64,000 bases of DNA from Rhizobium sp. R635 (GTDB lineage: Bacteria; Pseudomonadota; Alphaproteobacteria; Rhizobiales; Rhizobiaceae), in NCBI RefSeq assembly GCF_002211285.1, contig NZ_LOKX01000017.1:1-64000 (forward strand), written 5' to 3'. The notes beneath the pieces were generated by a model. That model ran no database searches. It was not told where the DNA came from and worked only from the letters and a program-made list of their open reading frames with translations. The position numbers and the translations under genes are program-made. How positions within the stretch are numbered: position 1 is the stretch's first letter; every line of letters starts with the position of its first letter. This document shows positions 7,905 to 16,730 of this stretch, piece after piece.

Positions 7905-10195
7905 CCCTCGATGCGAGGCGGTTGTTGGCCGCCATTGGCGTTGTTCTTGGAAAGCGCCTGCAGCACCTCGATCCGCTCGCCGAACATGGCGACCGTGCCA
8001 TCCTTGAGCACGAGGATCTTGTCGACGCATTGGAGCAGAGCGGGGCGCTGGGTGATCGTGACGGTGGTGATGCTCTGCTTCTTGGCGTGGATCAGCGCCT
8101 TGGCGAGCGCCGCCTCGCCCTGCGTATCGAGGTTCGAATTCGGCTCGTCGAGCACCACGAATTTGGGATTGCCGAAAAAAGCGCGCGCCAGCGCGATGCG
8201 CTGCTTCTGGCCGCCGGAAAGCGGAGCGCCGTCGGCCGCCACGACGGTTTCGTACCCTTGCGGGAAGCCGGCGATGAGCTCATGCACATCGGCGAGCACG
8301 GCAGCGTCATAGATCTGGTGATCCTCGACGTCGTCGCGCATGCGGCAGATATTGGCCTTGATCGTACCGGGAAAGAGCTGCACGTCCTGCGGCAGATAGC
8401 CGATGCTTTCGCCGAACTGGCGCTGGTCCCAGTTGCGCAGATCCATCAGGTCGAGGCGCACATTTCCCGATGTCGGAACGATGGAGCCGACGAGCATCTT
8501 GCCGAGCGTCGTCTTGCCCGAACCGGAATTGCCGATGATCGCAAGCGATTCTCCCTTTTTGAGCGAGAAGGAGATGCCGTTGAGAATGACCTTCTTCTGC
8601 GGCGGCGGCACGAACAGAATGCGTTCGACGTCGAGCCGGCCTTCGGGATTGGGAAGGCGCAGGCGCGGGAAGTTCAACGGCGAGTTCAGGAGCAGGCTCT
8701 TGATCCTGGCATAGGCGGCTGCCGATTTGTTGAACTGGTGCCAGCCTTCGATGGCGCCTTCGATCGGCGCCAGCGCCCGTCCCGAAATGATCGAAGCCGC
8801 GATCACCATGCCGCCCGTCAGGTCGCCCGCGAGCGACAGGTGGGCGCCCCAGCCCAGGAGCGTCACCTGCGTGATCATGCGGCAGGCCTTCGAGATGCCT
8901 GAAAAGATGATGTTGCGGTCCTGCGCTTCGACTTGCGACTTCAGCGATCCCGCCGTTTCCCTGCCCCACATCTTCACGGCCTCGGGGATCATCGCCATGG
9001 CATTGATGATCTGCGAATTGCGCGACATGGAGTCGAGATGGAAATTCGCGCGGCTGAGATAGCCGTTGGATTCTGCGAATTGCCGGGCCGTGAATTTCTG
9101 GTTCAGGTAAGCGATGAGGAAAAGCACCGCGCAGCAGGCCATGATGATGATGCCGAGATGCGGATGGACGAAATAGACGACCACCACGAAGAACGGCATC
9201 AGCGGCGCGTCGAGAAATGCGATCAGCGTGCCCGACGTCAGGAAACCGCGTAGGAGCTGCAGGTCCTGCAGCGTCTGATAATCCTTGCCGCTGCCATGGA
9301 GCGATGCCCTCGCCGCGGCGCTGAGGATCGGCGCGCCGAGCTGCACTTCGAGCTCAACCGCGGTGCGCATCAGAATGAAGCGCCGCACCGAATCCATGAA
9401 AGCCTGCAGCAGCACGGCGCCGAGCACGGCGACCGAGAGCATGACGAGCGTGTCGATCGACCGGCTGGTCAGCACCCGGTCGGATATCTGGAAGAGATAA
9501 AGCGGGATCGCCAGGAGGAGGACGTTGATCGCGATCGTGAACACCATCACGATCACCATGTTCCTTCGTACCGCCGCAATCCCGCGGGCGAGGCTGGCGG
9601 CGAAATTCACAGGCTCGCTGCGCTTGTGAAAACCGCCGCCACTGCCGCCCCCGCCTCCGCCCCCGCCAAGATCGGTATCCCTACCGTTTCCGCCGCCCCC
9701 CGCCCGGGCGCGCCGGTCGTTCTCGATGACCGGGCCGCTCTCGCCGTCTATGGTCTTGCCGAACGGCATCGTCGGGCTCGATTTGAGCTCGGTCCTTTCC
9801 TTCGGCCCTTCGGGGGCCGCCCTCGCCTCGGTCTGTGGCCGGACAGGCGCTTCCGCCGGCTTTGTAGTCGCCGGGCTCTCCATTGCCGGGGCAGGACGCG
9901 CCGTTTCCACATTCGAGGCTGCCGGCGCCACCGTCTTTTGCGGGAGTGGGACCTCTATCGTGACTGCGTCTTCGGGATCGCTCTCGCGTGCCGCAATTTC
10001 GACCGTTCCCTTGGTGCGCCCAGCCTGCGACGTGCCGGCGCCGCTCATCCTGCGGAGATTCTCGACCGCCTCGTCGATCGCGGAAATGCAAAGATTAACC
10101 GTCGCCTTGTCCGACGGGGCAGCGGAGGGAATAGTGCCGGACCTAAGATCCAGCGCGCTGCCCGCCGCAAAGATTTGTTTCGAAATCTGATTCAT
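7901..10195 (-). CDS. type I secretion ABC exporter (permease-ATPase) with long disordered N-terminus, 764 aa
   Basis: The C-terminal half is a PrtD/PrsD-type exporter. A transmembrane domain spans about residues 205-480 (VFTIAINVLLLAIPLYLFQI and others). The ATPase has Walker A GNSGSGKTT (about 550), signature LSGGQKQR (about 657) and Walker B VVLDEPNSNLD (about 682). The unusual part is residues 1-200: a Pro/Ala/Glu-rich low-complexity segment ending in a glycine run, with no C39 peptidase motif. Typical family members are about 550-600 aa. The start at 10195 has TGAGGA six bases upstream; an ATG at 10201 abuts that site and is less likely. The gene follows two acidic protein genes that are its probable substrates. 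Confidence 0.9.
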   Translation of the reverse strand: MNQISKQIFAAGSALDLRSGTIPSAAPSDKATVNLCISAIDEAVENLRRMSGAGTSQAGRTKGTVEIAARESDPEDAVTIEVPLPQKTVAPAASNVETARPAPAMESPATTKPAEAPVRPQTEARAAPEGPKERTELKSSPTMPFGKTIDGESGPVIENDRRARAGGGGNGRDTDLGGGGGGGGSGGGFHKRSEPVNFAASLARGIAAVRRNMVIVMVFTIAINVLLLAIPLYLFQISDRVLTSRSIDTLVMLSVAVLGAVLLQAFMDSVRRFILMRTAVELEVQLGAPILSAAARASLHGSGKDYQTLQDLQLLRGFLTSGTLIAFLDAPLMPFFVVVVYFVHPHLGIIIMACCAVLFLIAYLNQKFTARQFAESNGYLSRANFHLDSMSRNSQIINAMAMIPEAVKMWGRETAGSLKSQVEAQDRNIIFSGISKACRMITQVTLLGWGAHLSLAGDLTGGMVIAASIISGRALAPIEGAIEGWHQFNKSAAAYARIKSLLLNSPLNFPRLRLPNPEGRLDVERILFVPPPQKKVILNGISFSLKKGESLAIIGNSGSGKTTLGKMLVGSIVPTSGNVRLDLMDLRNWDQRQFGESIGYLPQDVQLFPGTIKANICRMRDDVEDHQIYDAAVLADVHELIAGFPQGYETVVAADGAPLSGGQKQRIALARAFFGNPKFVVLDEPNSNLDTQGEAALAKALIHAKKQSITTVTITQRPALLQCVDKILVLKDGTVAMFGERIEVLQALSKNNANGGQQPPRIEG

Positions 10196-10218
10196 AGTCA
10201 TTCCTCAATACTTTAAGG

Positions 10219-12240
10219 TCAGGCGACCATGGCCTGCATGACGTCGGCCGGGTGCGCCGACGACCATGAGAGATCATTCCCCGCATTGATCACGGCATCG
10301 TCGGAGCTCGACGGATCGTCGTCGTCGAGGAAGGCGATGACTTCGTTGGCGAGCCTGTCGTTGAGCGGCTCCGGCTGTGTCGTGTCATGCTCCACCAGCC
10401 CGCCCTGAATGAGGATGGCGTCTGAGTACAGCTGGCCGGCGAGATAAGTCGTCTGGCCGAAACTGTCGTAGTCGATGATCTCGGCGATGTTGACGAGCGC
10501 GTTGCTGCCTGTGTCGATCGTAACCGTTGCACCGGGATTGCTGTCGAGGAGTGTCGAGGCGGCCTGGATCACATCGTCGGAATCGCCGAGGATGCTGACC
10601 TGCTTGATGATGGTCATGTCATAGAGATTGCCGGTGATGTAGAGCACGTTGAGACCGGCATATCCCTGGAAATTGGCGTTGAACGACAAGCCTTCCGGCA
10701 TATTCGGATCGCGATCCTCGATCGCCTTCTGCGTCTCGAACATGTAGTCGGGCATGACCTCGAACGGCGCCCCGGTCCCGACATTGTGGATCGAGGCGAA
10801 ATTCCAGATCAGGTTGTTGCCGGTCTGTATGTCGGCGCCGGGATCGAGATCGTCCTCAGCCCGCACCCAGTCATTGTCGTAGAGCAGCGAGATCTGCGTG
10901 ATGCTGTTGATATCGAGCACATTGCCGCCGATGATCACCAGATCATATTGCAAGCCCATCTGGAAAAAGGAGGAGAAGTTGATCGCGGTATTGCCGCCCG
11001 TCAGAACCGTGGCTTCGGACCCGGAGGTGGTCACCGTCATCGTATCGTTGTCTGTGATGAACTGATATTGCTCGATCCACTGCACGAAGGAGACGTCGCC
11101 GTCGATGACGTTGACGCGCCAGCTGTTCGGGAAGGTCGGATCGGCAGGATCGGGCTCGGCATGGCTCGATGGTTCGAAGGTGCTTTGCTCGAAGACGGCG
11201 ATATTCTTGGCGATCGTTCCCGCTTCCTCGGCCGAATGGCTGGATGAGCGCAGAGCCGCGTCGATTTCGTCATTGTCGCTGTAGACGAAGGCTTGGGAGA
11301 CCGCGTCGATCTGGTGGTAGTTGCCCATCACGGCGGAGACCGAAGCGATGACGCCGGTATGGATCACCGCGGCGACATTGACGACGACATTCGCGCCCGC
11401 AGTCACATCGAGGCTGTTGCCGGCGGGCTCGTCCCGTTCGACCGATGAATTGCTGTCGCCGGGCTCCTCCGGGAGCTTGGCAAGGCCGCGGTCGGGCAGG
11501 AAGTCGTCGAGGATAGGTATTTCGGCCTCGATCTTGCCGTTGACGTAGGGGCCGCCGTTGACGATGGGATCGACGGTGACGAAATCATGCGTGGCGTCGG
11601 TGCCGAGCGAGGTCGCCCCGCTATCCCTGGCATTCTGGATGTAATTCTGAAGATCTTCGGCGATCTTCAGGGCGCCGTCATAGGTATCGGTCCGGTGGAG
11701 GCTGGAAAAAGGCGTGAAAATCTCGGCCTTGCTGCTGAAATCCGCGAGCCGCTCGATGACGAAACTCGTGTCCCGCGCGGCATGGAGGCCGTCCGTCATG
11801 TCGAGATAGTCGTCGTCATAGAGAACGTTGACCTGCAGGACGTGACTGATCGACGAACCAGGCCCGGCATAGACCGTCAGCTCCGGCTCATCCGACAGCT
11901 CGACATCCGTAAACGAGCCGAAATGCGGTAGCGGAATGTCCTTTGCCGCAATCGCCGCCAGCTTCTCCAGGCTCTCTTCGAAAACGCGGCCCAAATGGCG
12001 CGCCGGACCAAAGTCCATATCGTAGCTGCCGCTTTTGTATATAATACCGGGATCGTAGTCCTTGAGCTGCAGAACGGAAGAGAAGGCGGTGCTGAAGCCC
12101 TCCTGATCAGGCAGCACGGGTCCATCGTCGAGCGGGCCTTGTCCGTCGGCATATTTGGTGCGCGCCCTCATCTCATCGAAGGTCATCTCGAAGAGACCGA
12201 TGAAGTGTGCGACAATTTCCGAAATCTTCTCGACATGCAT
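10219..12240 (-). CDS. large acidic repeat protein, probable type I secretion substrate, 673 aa
   Basis: The protein is strongly acidic and has no N-terminal signal peptide. Its C-terminal half carries at least three units of one pattern: a Gly-x-Asn-x-x-x-Asn-x-Ala-x-Ile turn (for example TGSNALVNIAEI, TGNNLIWNFASI, AGANVVVNVAAV), then a hydrophobic strand with GN or GQ, Ile-x-Gln, and an acidic Leu-x-Asp-x-Asp end (VSILGDSDDVIQAA, ISLLYDNDWVRA). No RTX GGxGxDxxx nonapeptides are present. The C-terminus ends in DVMQAMVA. It lies just upstream of the exporter (23 bases to its start), which implies secretion through it. Function unknown; adhesin or matrix protein is an inference. Confidence 0.75.
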   Translation of the reverse strand: MHVEKISEIVAHFIGLFEMTFDEMRARTKYADGQGPLDDGPVLPDQEGFSTAFSSVLQLKDYDPGIIYKSGSYDMDFGPARHLGRVFEESLEKLAAIAAKDIPLPHFGSFTDVELSDEPELTVYAGPGSSISHVLQVNVLYDDDYLDMTDGLHAARDTSFVIERLADFSSKAEIFTPFSSLHRTDTYDGALKIAEDLQNYIQNARDSGATSLGTDATHDFVTVDPIVNGGPYVNGKIEAEIPILDDFLPDRGLAKLPEEPGDSNSSVERDEPAGNSLDVTAGANVVVNVAAVIHTGVIASVSAVMGNYHQIDAVSQAFVYSDNDEIDAALRSSSHSAEEAGTIAKNIAVFEQSTFEPSSHAEPDPADPTFPNSWRVNVIDGDVSFVQWIEQYQFITDNDTMTVTTSGSEATVLTGGNTAINFSSFFQMGLQYDLVIIGGNVLDINSITQISLLYDNDWVRAEDDLDPGADIQTGNNLIWNFASIHNVGTGAPFEVMPDYMFETQKAIEDRDPNMPEGLSFNANFQGYAGLNVLYITGNLYDMTIIKQVSILGDSDDVIQAASTLLDSNPGATVTIDTGSNALVNIAEIIDYDSFGQTTYLAGQLYSDAILIQGGLVEHDTTQPEPLNDRLANEVIAFLDDDDPSSSDDAVINAGNDLSWSSAHPADVMQAMVA

Positions 12241-12331
12241 GGTTCGGCCCTCCCACTCGAAATGACGATCGGCCTTGAGCGCCTCCTCGCGGGAGCTGCG
12301 GTGTGGTCGTCAAAACGTTTTCAAGCAGTCA

Positions 12332-12359
12332 AGCTGCACCGGCCGGAGCCGGTGCAGCT
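12332..12359 (-). promoter_or_regulatory. strong hairpin between the two acidic-protein genes
   Basis: AGCTGCACCGGC (12332-12343) and GCCGGTGCAGCT (12348-12359) form a perfect 12-bp stem with loop CGGA. There is no T run directly after it on the minus strand, so it is more likely an attenuator or mRNA-stabilising element between the two genes than a simple terminator. Confidence 0.55.
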
Positions 12360-12383
12360 GGTCTTGGTCATTGGAGGTCGGTG

Positions 12384-13298
12384 TCAGGTGCCGGTATCCT
12401 CGCCGACGTCGGAGACATGAGAATTGCCGCCGATGACGCTGGAGTCGACCGTGTTGCTGAGCAGGTTCGCGCCCTGAACGAGTTCGAGATGGAAGCCGGA
12501 ATTGGCAAGGATCGCCGAAGCGTCGGCCGTGCTCGAGCCGGAGGCATCGTCGCCGGCCTTGAGATCCCAGCCCCTGCCGTCCATCTCCATGCCTTCTGCG
12601 CTGTCGGCGGTGCCGCCATTGGAATTCAGGTGGTTCTGGGCTCCTTCGTTCTCCATCTTGATGTTCCAGGCGCTGTCCTGGTCAGCCAGATGGTTTGCCT
12701 GCACGGCGCTGAAGCCGCTGTCGTTGCCTTCGCCGCCCAGCGAATTGTTGAGGATGCTGTCGACATCAAGGGTGAAGGAGAAATCGTCGCCGAGGTTGAA
12801 GGTGAGGTCATGCCCGGCAACGCCGAGGTTGTCGAAGTCCTTGACGTCTTCGATGACGGCGAAGTCCGTGTCCGTCTTGTTGAAGCTGTCGGACGTGTTG
12901 TAGCTGTCGGTGACCGTCTTGGTGTCCGTATCCGTGATGGTCTTGGTATCGGTGTCCGTAATGGTCTTGGTATCGGTGTCCGTGATCGTCTTCGTGTCGG
13001 TATCGGTGATGGTCTTCGTGTCGGTGTCGGTAATCGTCTTGGTGTCGTTGTCGCTGTACGACTTGCTGTCATAGCTCCAGTCGTAATCGTTGTCGCGGTT
13101 GTCGCCGTTGTTGGCGGAGACATCGAGGTCGGCGTTGACGTCCACGTCGACGCTGTTGTCCTGGTTGTCGCGGTTATCGCCATTGGCAACGCCGACATAG
13201 CCGGTGGAGCCGTCGTCGACTTCCGTTGAATTGACTGCGCTGTTTGCAAAGCCGTCGGCAAGCGCCCCGACCTTCTTGATTTCGATGTCGTCAGACAT
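12384..13298 (-). CDS. acidic Asp/Thr/Asn-rich secreted protein with octapeptide repeats, 304 aa
   Basis: The protein starts MSDDIEIKKVGALADGFANS and is very rich in Asp, Asn, Ser and Thr with few aromatics. Residues about 82-129 are six tandem copies of an octapeptide (DTDTKTIT type), encoded by a 24-base repeat at 12910-13053. It has no signal peptide and no RTX nonapeptides. Near the C-terminus, GANLLSNTVDSSVIGGNSH resembles the Gly-x-Asn-x-x-x-Asn turn of the neighbouring 673-aa protein, so the two probably belong to one family of exported proteins. As first gene of the minus-strand cluster it is read from the long intergenic region that also serves the LuxR gene. Confidence 0.75.
   Translation of the reverse strand: MSDDIEIKKVGALADGFANSAVNSTEVDDGSTGYVGVANGDNRDNQDNSVDVDVNADLDVSANNGDNRDNDYDWSYDSKSYSDNDTKTITDTDTKTITDTDTKTITDTDTKTITDTDTKTITDTDTKTVTDSYNTSDSFNKTDTDFAVIEDVKDFDNLGVAGHDLTFNLGDDFSFTLDVDSILNNSLGGEGNDSGFSAVQANHLADQDSAWNIKMENEGAQNHLNSNGGTADSAEGMEMDGRGWDLKAGDDASGSSTADASAILANSGFHLELVQGANLLSNTVDSSVIGGNSHVSDVGEDTGT
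12910..13053 (-). repeat. six 24-bp tandem repeats inside a coding region
   Basis: Six consecutive 24-base units lie at 12910, 12934, 12958, 12982, 13006 and 13030 and translate to near-identical octapeptides. They differ mostly at third codon positions, which argues that the protein repeat is under selection. Copy number in such arrays can change by slippage or recombination. Confidence 0.9.
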
Positions 13299-14123
13299 TG
13301 CACTTCTCCAGAAAAACCGGAGCAGCTTTTCGAAATCCCTCTCATCTCAAATGGGATTTTACTCGCGCTTGCTCCGATACGGTTAAAATCGGCAGATGGA
13401 TTCGATACTAATCATCTGCGGTTTCATCGCGATTTGCCGCTCAAATCGGCATTGGGAACGTACGCACACAGTACAAGGCCGCACATATCCAGTCCCATAT
13501 CCAAGAGTGGATATGGAATTTTCATGCTTACTTTTTCTTGACTTCCCTCAGAGGAGGCCCTGTATCACGAAAGACATGACGATACCTGGCTTTCCCATGC
13601 CGCCATTTGGCTGACGATCACAGATTGCTGTAAAAATTTTTGAGCCGATAGATATCAATTCGGGTGAAGCTGGGTTGCAGCAGCAAAATAATCCCACCGA
13701 CAAGTAGATTCCGCAGAGGTCTTCAGACTTGTGCGGTGAAGGAAACTGCGGGTTACCTCTGTCGCTATCGGGACGTGCAACTATCTCGACGGCTTTTCTG
13801 TGATGAATCCAAGTATCTCCGCGCATGACCGATTCATGACAAACTGTAATGAAATATTACGCTTCGTGAGTTGCCTATAGTGGGACAGGCAGTACCGTTG
13901 AAGTACTCACTCCAGTAAAAATACAACCAAGATGTTGTAAATCGTGGTTTTCACTCCCTAAAACTAATTACTTTGGGCCATTTCCTTCCTTCTAAATCCG
14001 TATTAACATAATTAAGAAATGTCTAAAAAATAACGCGGTGACATCAGGGGCCGGCATTTCACAATATCCAGTACCCGCCATCGCTGAACGTCTTAGTAAA
14101 GTGTAACGCTAGGGGAGGCGTAT
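13299..14123. promoter_or_regulatory. 825-bp AT-rich divergent regulatory region
   Basis: The region separates the minus-strand secretion cluster from the plus-strand LuxR gene and holds no credible gene. It is clearly more AT-rich than its surroundings, particularly 13830-14040. A perfect inverted repeat CCATATCC-N6-GGATATGG lies at 13495-13516. The start-proximal signal for the LuxR gene is AGGGGAGG at 14112-14119. The length suggests several promoters or an unrecognised small RNA; I see no clear sigma-70 boxes that I would defend. Confidence 0.5.
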
Positions 14124-14909
14124 ATGTTCATGACAGGCTCAGGAATGGAGAATGCGGACCAGGGCCGAAAGTTGGGAACCTCCGCAAATACTATCATGGT
14201 GGTGGCCAGAGCAGATCTGTTTTCAGAATGCATGGTGGAAGCACTTGCAAAGAAATTTGCAAACTGTGAAGTAGCAAGTATAACGAGCACAAGGCCGATG
14301 CTGGAGAAAGATACCAGCGATATGAAGCTCGTTTTATTCTATCATATACCCGGTCCGGAGCTCCATGAAGCGCTGCAGGCCGTCCGCGAAAATCACCCGG
14401 AAACATCGATCGGTCTCGTCGTCGAAGCAATCGATATGCTGGAACCCTATGTCAGCCGGCTGGTTGAAGCAAGGATCATCGACGGCGTTCTGCCGCTCAA
14501 CCTGCGGCTCGACGTGTTCATGGCCGCGGTGGATCTGCTGATGAAGGGTGGCGAGCATTTTCCATCGGCGCTTCTCAATCGCCTTGCCAACAAGAACGCC
14601 CAGCTCGAGCCTTCTCTGTATCAGACGAAGTCGGTCGATGCGGCGCGCAACAACGCGCTCAAGCTGCGACGCGACAGCATCTCCTCATTGACGACCAGGG
14701 AGGTTCAGATCCTGGACCTCATCTGCAAGGGGACGCAGAACAAGATCATCGCCGACAAGCTGCATCTTTCCGAAAACACCGTGAAGGTTCACGTCCGCAA
14801 CATCTATAAGAAGATGAACGTCCGCAACCGCACGGAAGCGGCTTCCCGCTTTTTCAACGAGCATCCCGTCGGCGAAGACGACATGTCGGGCGCTCGCTGG
14901 CGCAACTGA
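14124..14909 (+). CDS. LuxR-family transcriptional regulator, 261 aa
   Basis: The C-terminus (about 190-250) is a NarL/LuxR winged-less HTH: LTTREVQILDLICKGTQNKI, then LHLSENTVKVHVRNIYKKM and NRTEAASRFF. The N-terminal 150 residues resemble a response-regulator receiver in length and pattern (TIMVVARADLFSECMVEALA, IGLVVEA), but the usual acidic pocket and phospho-acceptor Asp are not evident, so activity is probably not controlled by ordinary phosphorylation. The start has GGGGAGG five bases upstream. It lies between the secretion cluster and the polysaccharide operon and is the obvious candidate to control one or both. Confidence 0.85.
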   Translation: MFMTGSGMENADQGRKLGTSANTIMVVARADLFSECMVEALAKKFANCEVASITSTRPMLEKDTSDMKLVLFYHIPGPELHEALQAVRENHPETSIGLVVEAIDMLEPYVSRLVEARIIDGVLPLNLRLDVFMAAVDLLMKGGEHFPSALLNRLANKNAQLEPSLYQTKSVDAARNNALKLRRDSISSLTTREVQILDLICKGTQNKIIADKLHLSENTVKVHVRNIYKKMNVRNRTEAASRFFNEHPVGEDDMSGARWRN

Positions 14910-14998
14910 CGCAATGCCCTGCGGCGGCGCGCCTTCTTCAGAGGCGCAAAGGAATGATTCCTTAGATCGAAGTCGATTTGAGGAATCCTGTAGCAGGC

Positions 14999-15319
14999 TC
15001 AGGTCGAGGGACGCGCAAAGCAGCGCGACTTTTGTCCAAAGCCGCTCGGAGAACAGATATAGGGCGCAGAGCCGTGATAGCTTACGACGCCGACCGTTGC
15101 CGCAGCCGGACGATCGGCGCGGCTGGCGGGATAGGCGTATGCCTTCGTAACGCGCGGCGCTTCGGCCGCCACGATCTTCTTTTTCGCGATCACGGCGACA
15201 TCGTCGTCAACGGCCGAGCATGACATCGGCCCGAGCGCGAGAAGCACTGTTCCCCATACGCACACGGCCAAGCGGAGGCGCCCGCCCTTCAGTCGCGTGT
15301 CATCTTGATTTTTCAACAT
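14999..15319 (-). CDS. small exported protein, 106 aa
   Basis: A basic N-terminus (MLKNQDDTRLKGGRLR) precedes a hydrophobic segment LAVCVWGTVLLALGPMSCSA, a signal peptide or possible lipobox with Cys. The mature part is short and ends YICSPSGFGQKSRCFARPST, with two cysteines that could form a disulfide. I have the impression that this C-terminal pattern recurs in small rhizobial secreted proteins, but I cannot verify it. The start at 15319 has GAGGGG six bases upstream and is preferred to an ATG at 15337. It lies between the LuxR gene and the polysaccharide operon, on the opposite strand. Function unknown. Confidence 0.6.
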   Translation of the reverse strand: MLKNQDDTRLKGGRLRLAVCVWGTVLLALGPMSCSAVDDDVAVIAKKKIVAAEAPRVTKAYAYPASRADRPAAATVGVVSYHGSAPYICSPSGFGQKSRCFARPST

Positions 15320-15706
15320 ACAGAACCCCTCGCACATGGCATTTCCGGATGCAAGACCGGGGCGCCCCGTCCAGCGCGGCCGACCCTCTCCTCACCTTCG
15401 TATATTAGCTTCGTTGAGTGAAGCTGGAGATGAGGACGGAAGGTCTTATAGCAGAAGATCGTTCGGAATGATTAATCATTTGTTACTTTAAAGAATAGTT
15501 ACGTAATTACTTCGGGTATTTGTAATTTTTAAAGTTGACCGCGGTAACAAACGTCTTATCATTTTAATAGTAAATCAGTTGTGCGAAGAATAACTCAAAA
15601 GTTATTCATGCTTTGGATGGTCGGTAAAATGAATATCCAGGGCGGATAAAGGGGAATTGAGCGCATAACTAAATCAAAAAGACTAATATATGGGAAGGGG
15701 TTTGTA
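15320..15706. promoter_or_regulatory. AT-rich intergenic region upstream of the polysaccharide operon
   Basis: About 390 bases separate the small exported protein gene from the plus-strand operon. The part 15460-15700 is AT-rich with long A/T runs and must contain the operon promoter. I see no clear operator or protein gene, and no strong ribosome-binding site before the annotated ATG apart from GAAGGGG at 15694-15700. Confidence 0.4.
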
Positions 15707-16729
15707 ATGCGTAGTTTCGTTCCCAGCGAGGGTCATTCTGAAATATCGAGAGTACCGGTGCGTCAGGGGGTACGTACGGTGCTCGTGAATGGCGGGGCCG
15801 GCTTCCTCGGTTCCCATCTCTGCGAGAGGCTCCTGCAGCGCGGTCACCGCGTCATATGCCTCGACAATTTTTCCACTGGCCGCCGTTCGAATGTCGATCA
15901 CCTTCTGTCGAACGCTCGCTTCCACATCGTCGATCACGATGTTCGCCAGCCCTTCGATATCGAAGCATCGCTCATCTTCAACTTCGCTTCTCCTGCTTCT
16001 CCACCCGATTATCAGCGGGATCCCGTGGGAACGCTGCTGACCAATGTGCTCGGCGCCGTCAACACCTTGGATTGCGCACGAAAGTCCGGCGCGACCGTCG
16101 TTCAGTCGTCGACCTCCGAGGTCTACGGCGACCCGAACCAGAGTCCCCAGCGCGAATCCTATTGCGGCAATGTCAACCAGATCGGGCCGCGCGGCTGCTA
16201 CGACGAAGGCAAGCGCAGCGCCGAAACCCTGTTCTTCGATTATCACAGGACTTACGGCGTCGACATCAAGGTCGGCCGCATCTTCAACACCTATGGGCCG
16301 CGCATGCGTCAGGACGACGGCCGGGTGGTCTCCAACTTCATCGTCCAGGCCCTGCGCAATGCCGACCTGACGATCTATGGCGATGGCGAGCAGACCCGTT
16401 CTTTCTGCTATGTCGACGACCTCATCGAGGGTTTCCTCCGGTTTTCGGCCGCCGGCAGCGCATGCATCGGCCCGATCAACCTCGGAAACCCGCTCGAGAT
16501 CACCGTTCGCCGGTTGGCGGAAATCATCCTGGATCTGACGAACTCGCGCTCCAGGATCGTCCACCTGCCCAGGGTCATCGACGACCCTCGCCAGCGGCGG
16601 CCGGATATTTCCCGAGCCATGACCGAGCTGGACTGGCAGCCCCGCGTCGGTCTCGAAATCGGCCTGGCGCGCACCGTCGACTATTTCGACGGGTTGCTTG
16701 CCAGTGAAGAGAAGGCGGAGGCGATATGA
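15707..16729 (+). CDS. uxs1: UDP-glucuronate decarboxylase (UDP-xylose synthase), 340 aa
   Basis: A cytoplasmic extended short-chain dehydrogenase that converts UDP-glucuronate to UDP-xylose using bound NAD. The NAD-binding motif NGGAGFLGSHLCERL follows a 25-residue N-terminal tail. Diagnostic Uxs motifs are FNFASPASPPDYQ, SSTSEVYGDP, IGPRGCYDEGKRSAETL with catalytic Y165 and K169, FNTYGPRM and GDGEQTRSFCYVDDLIEG. First gene of a five-gene plus-strand operon and immediately followed by a GalE-type epimerase. An adjacent Uxs-Uxe pair is known from Sinorhizobium meliloti, where it feeds an arabinose-containing polysaccharide, so UDP-arabinose supply is the likely purpose here (inference). Confidence 0.88.
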   Translation: MRSFVPSEGHSEISRVPVRQGVRTVLVNGGAGFLGSHLCERLLQRGHRVICLDNFSTGRRSNVDHLLSNARFHIVDHDVRQPFDIEASLIFNFASPASPPDYQRDPVGTLLTNVLGAVNTLDCARKSGATVVQSSTSEVYGDPNQSPQRESYCGNVNQIGPRGCYDEGKRSAETLFFDYHRTYGVDIKVGRIFNTYGPRMRQDDGRVVSNFIVQALRNADLTIYGDGEQTRSFCYVDDLIEGFLRFSAAGSACIGPINLGNPLEITVRRLAEIILDLTNSRSRIVHLPRVIDDPRQRRPDISRAMTELDWQPRVGLEIGLARTVDYFDGLLASEEKAEAI

Positions 16730-16730
16730 G

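Noticed and set aside
12910..13053. Regular repeat considered as a CRISPR array
   Set aside because: Units are directly adjacent without spacers and code for an octapeptide repeat.
10219..13298. RTX toxin or haemolysin-type protein
   Set aside because: No GGxGxDxxx nonapeptides were found despite the type I exporter and acidic composition.
13548..13826. 92-codon minus-strand frame in the long regulatory region
   Set aside because: No ribosome-binding site, atypical composition and no recognisable product.
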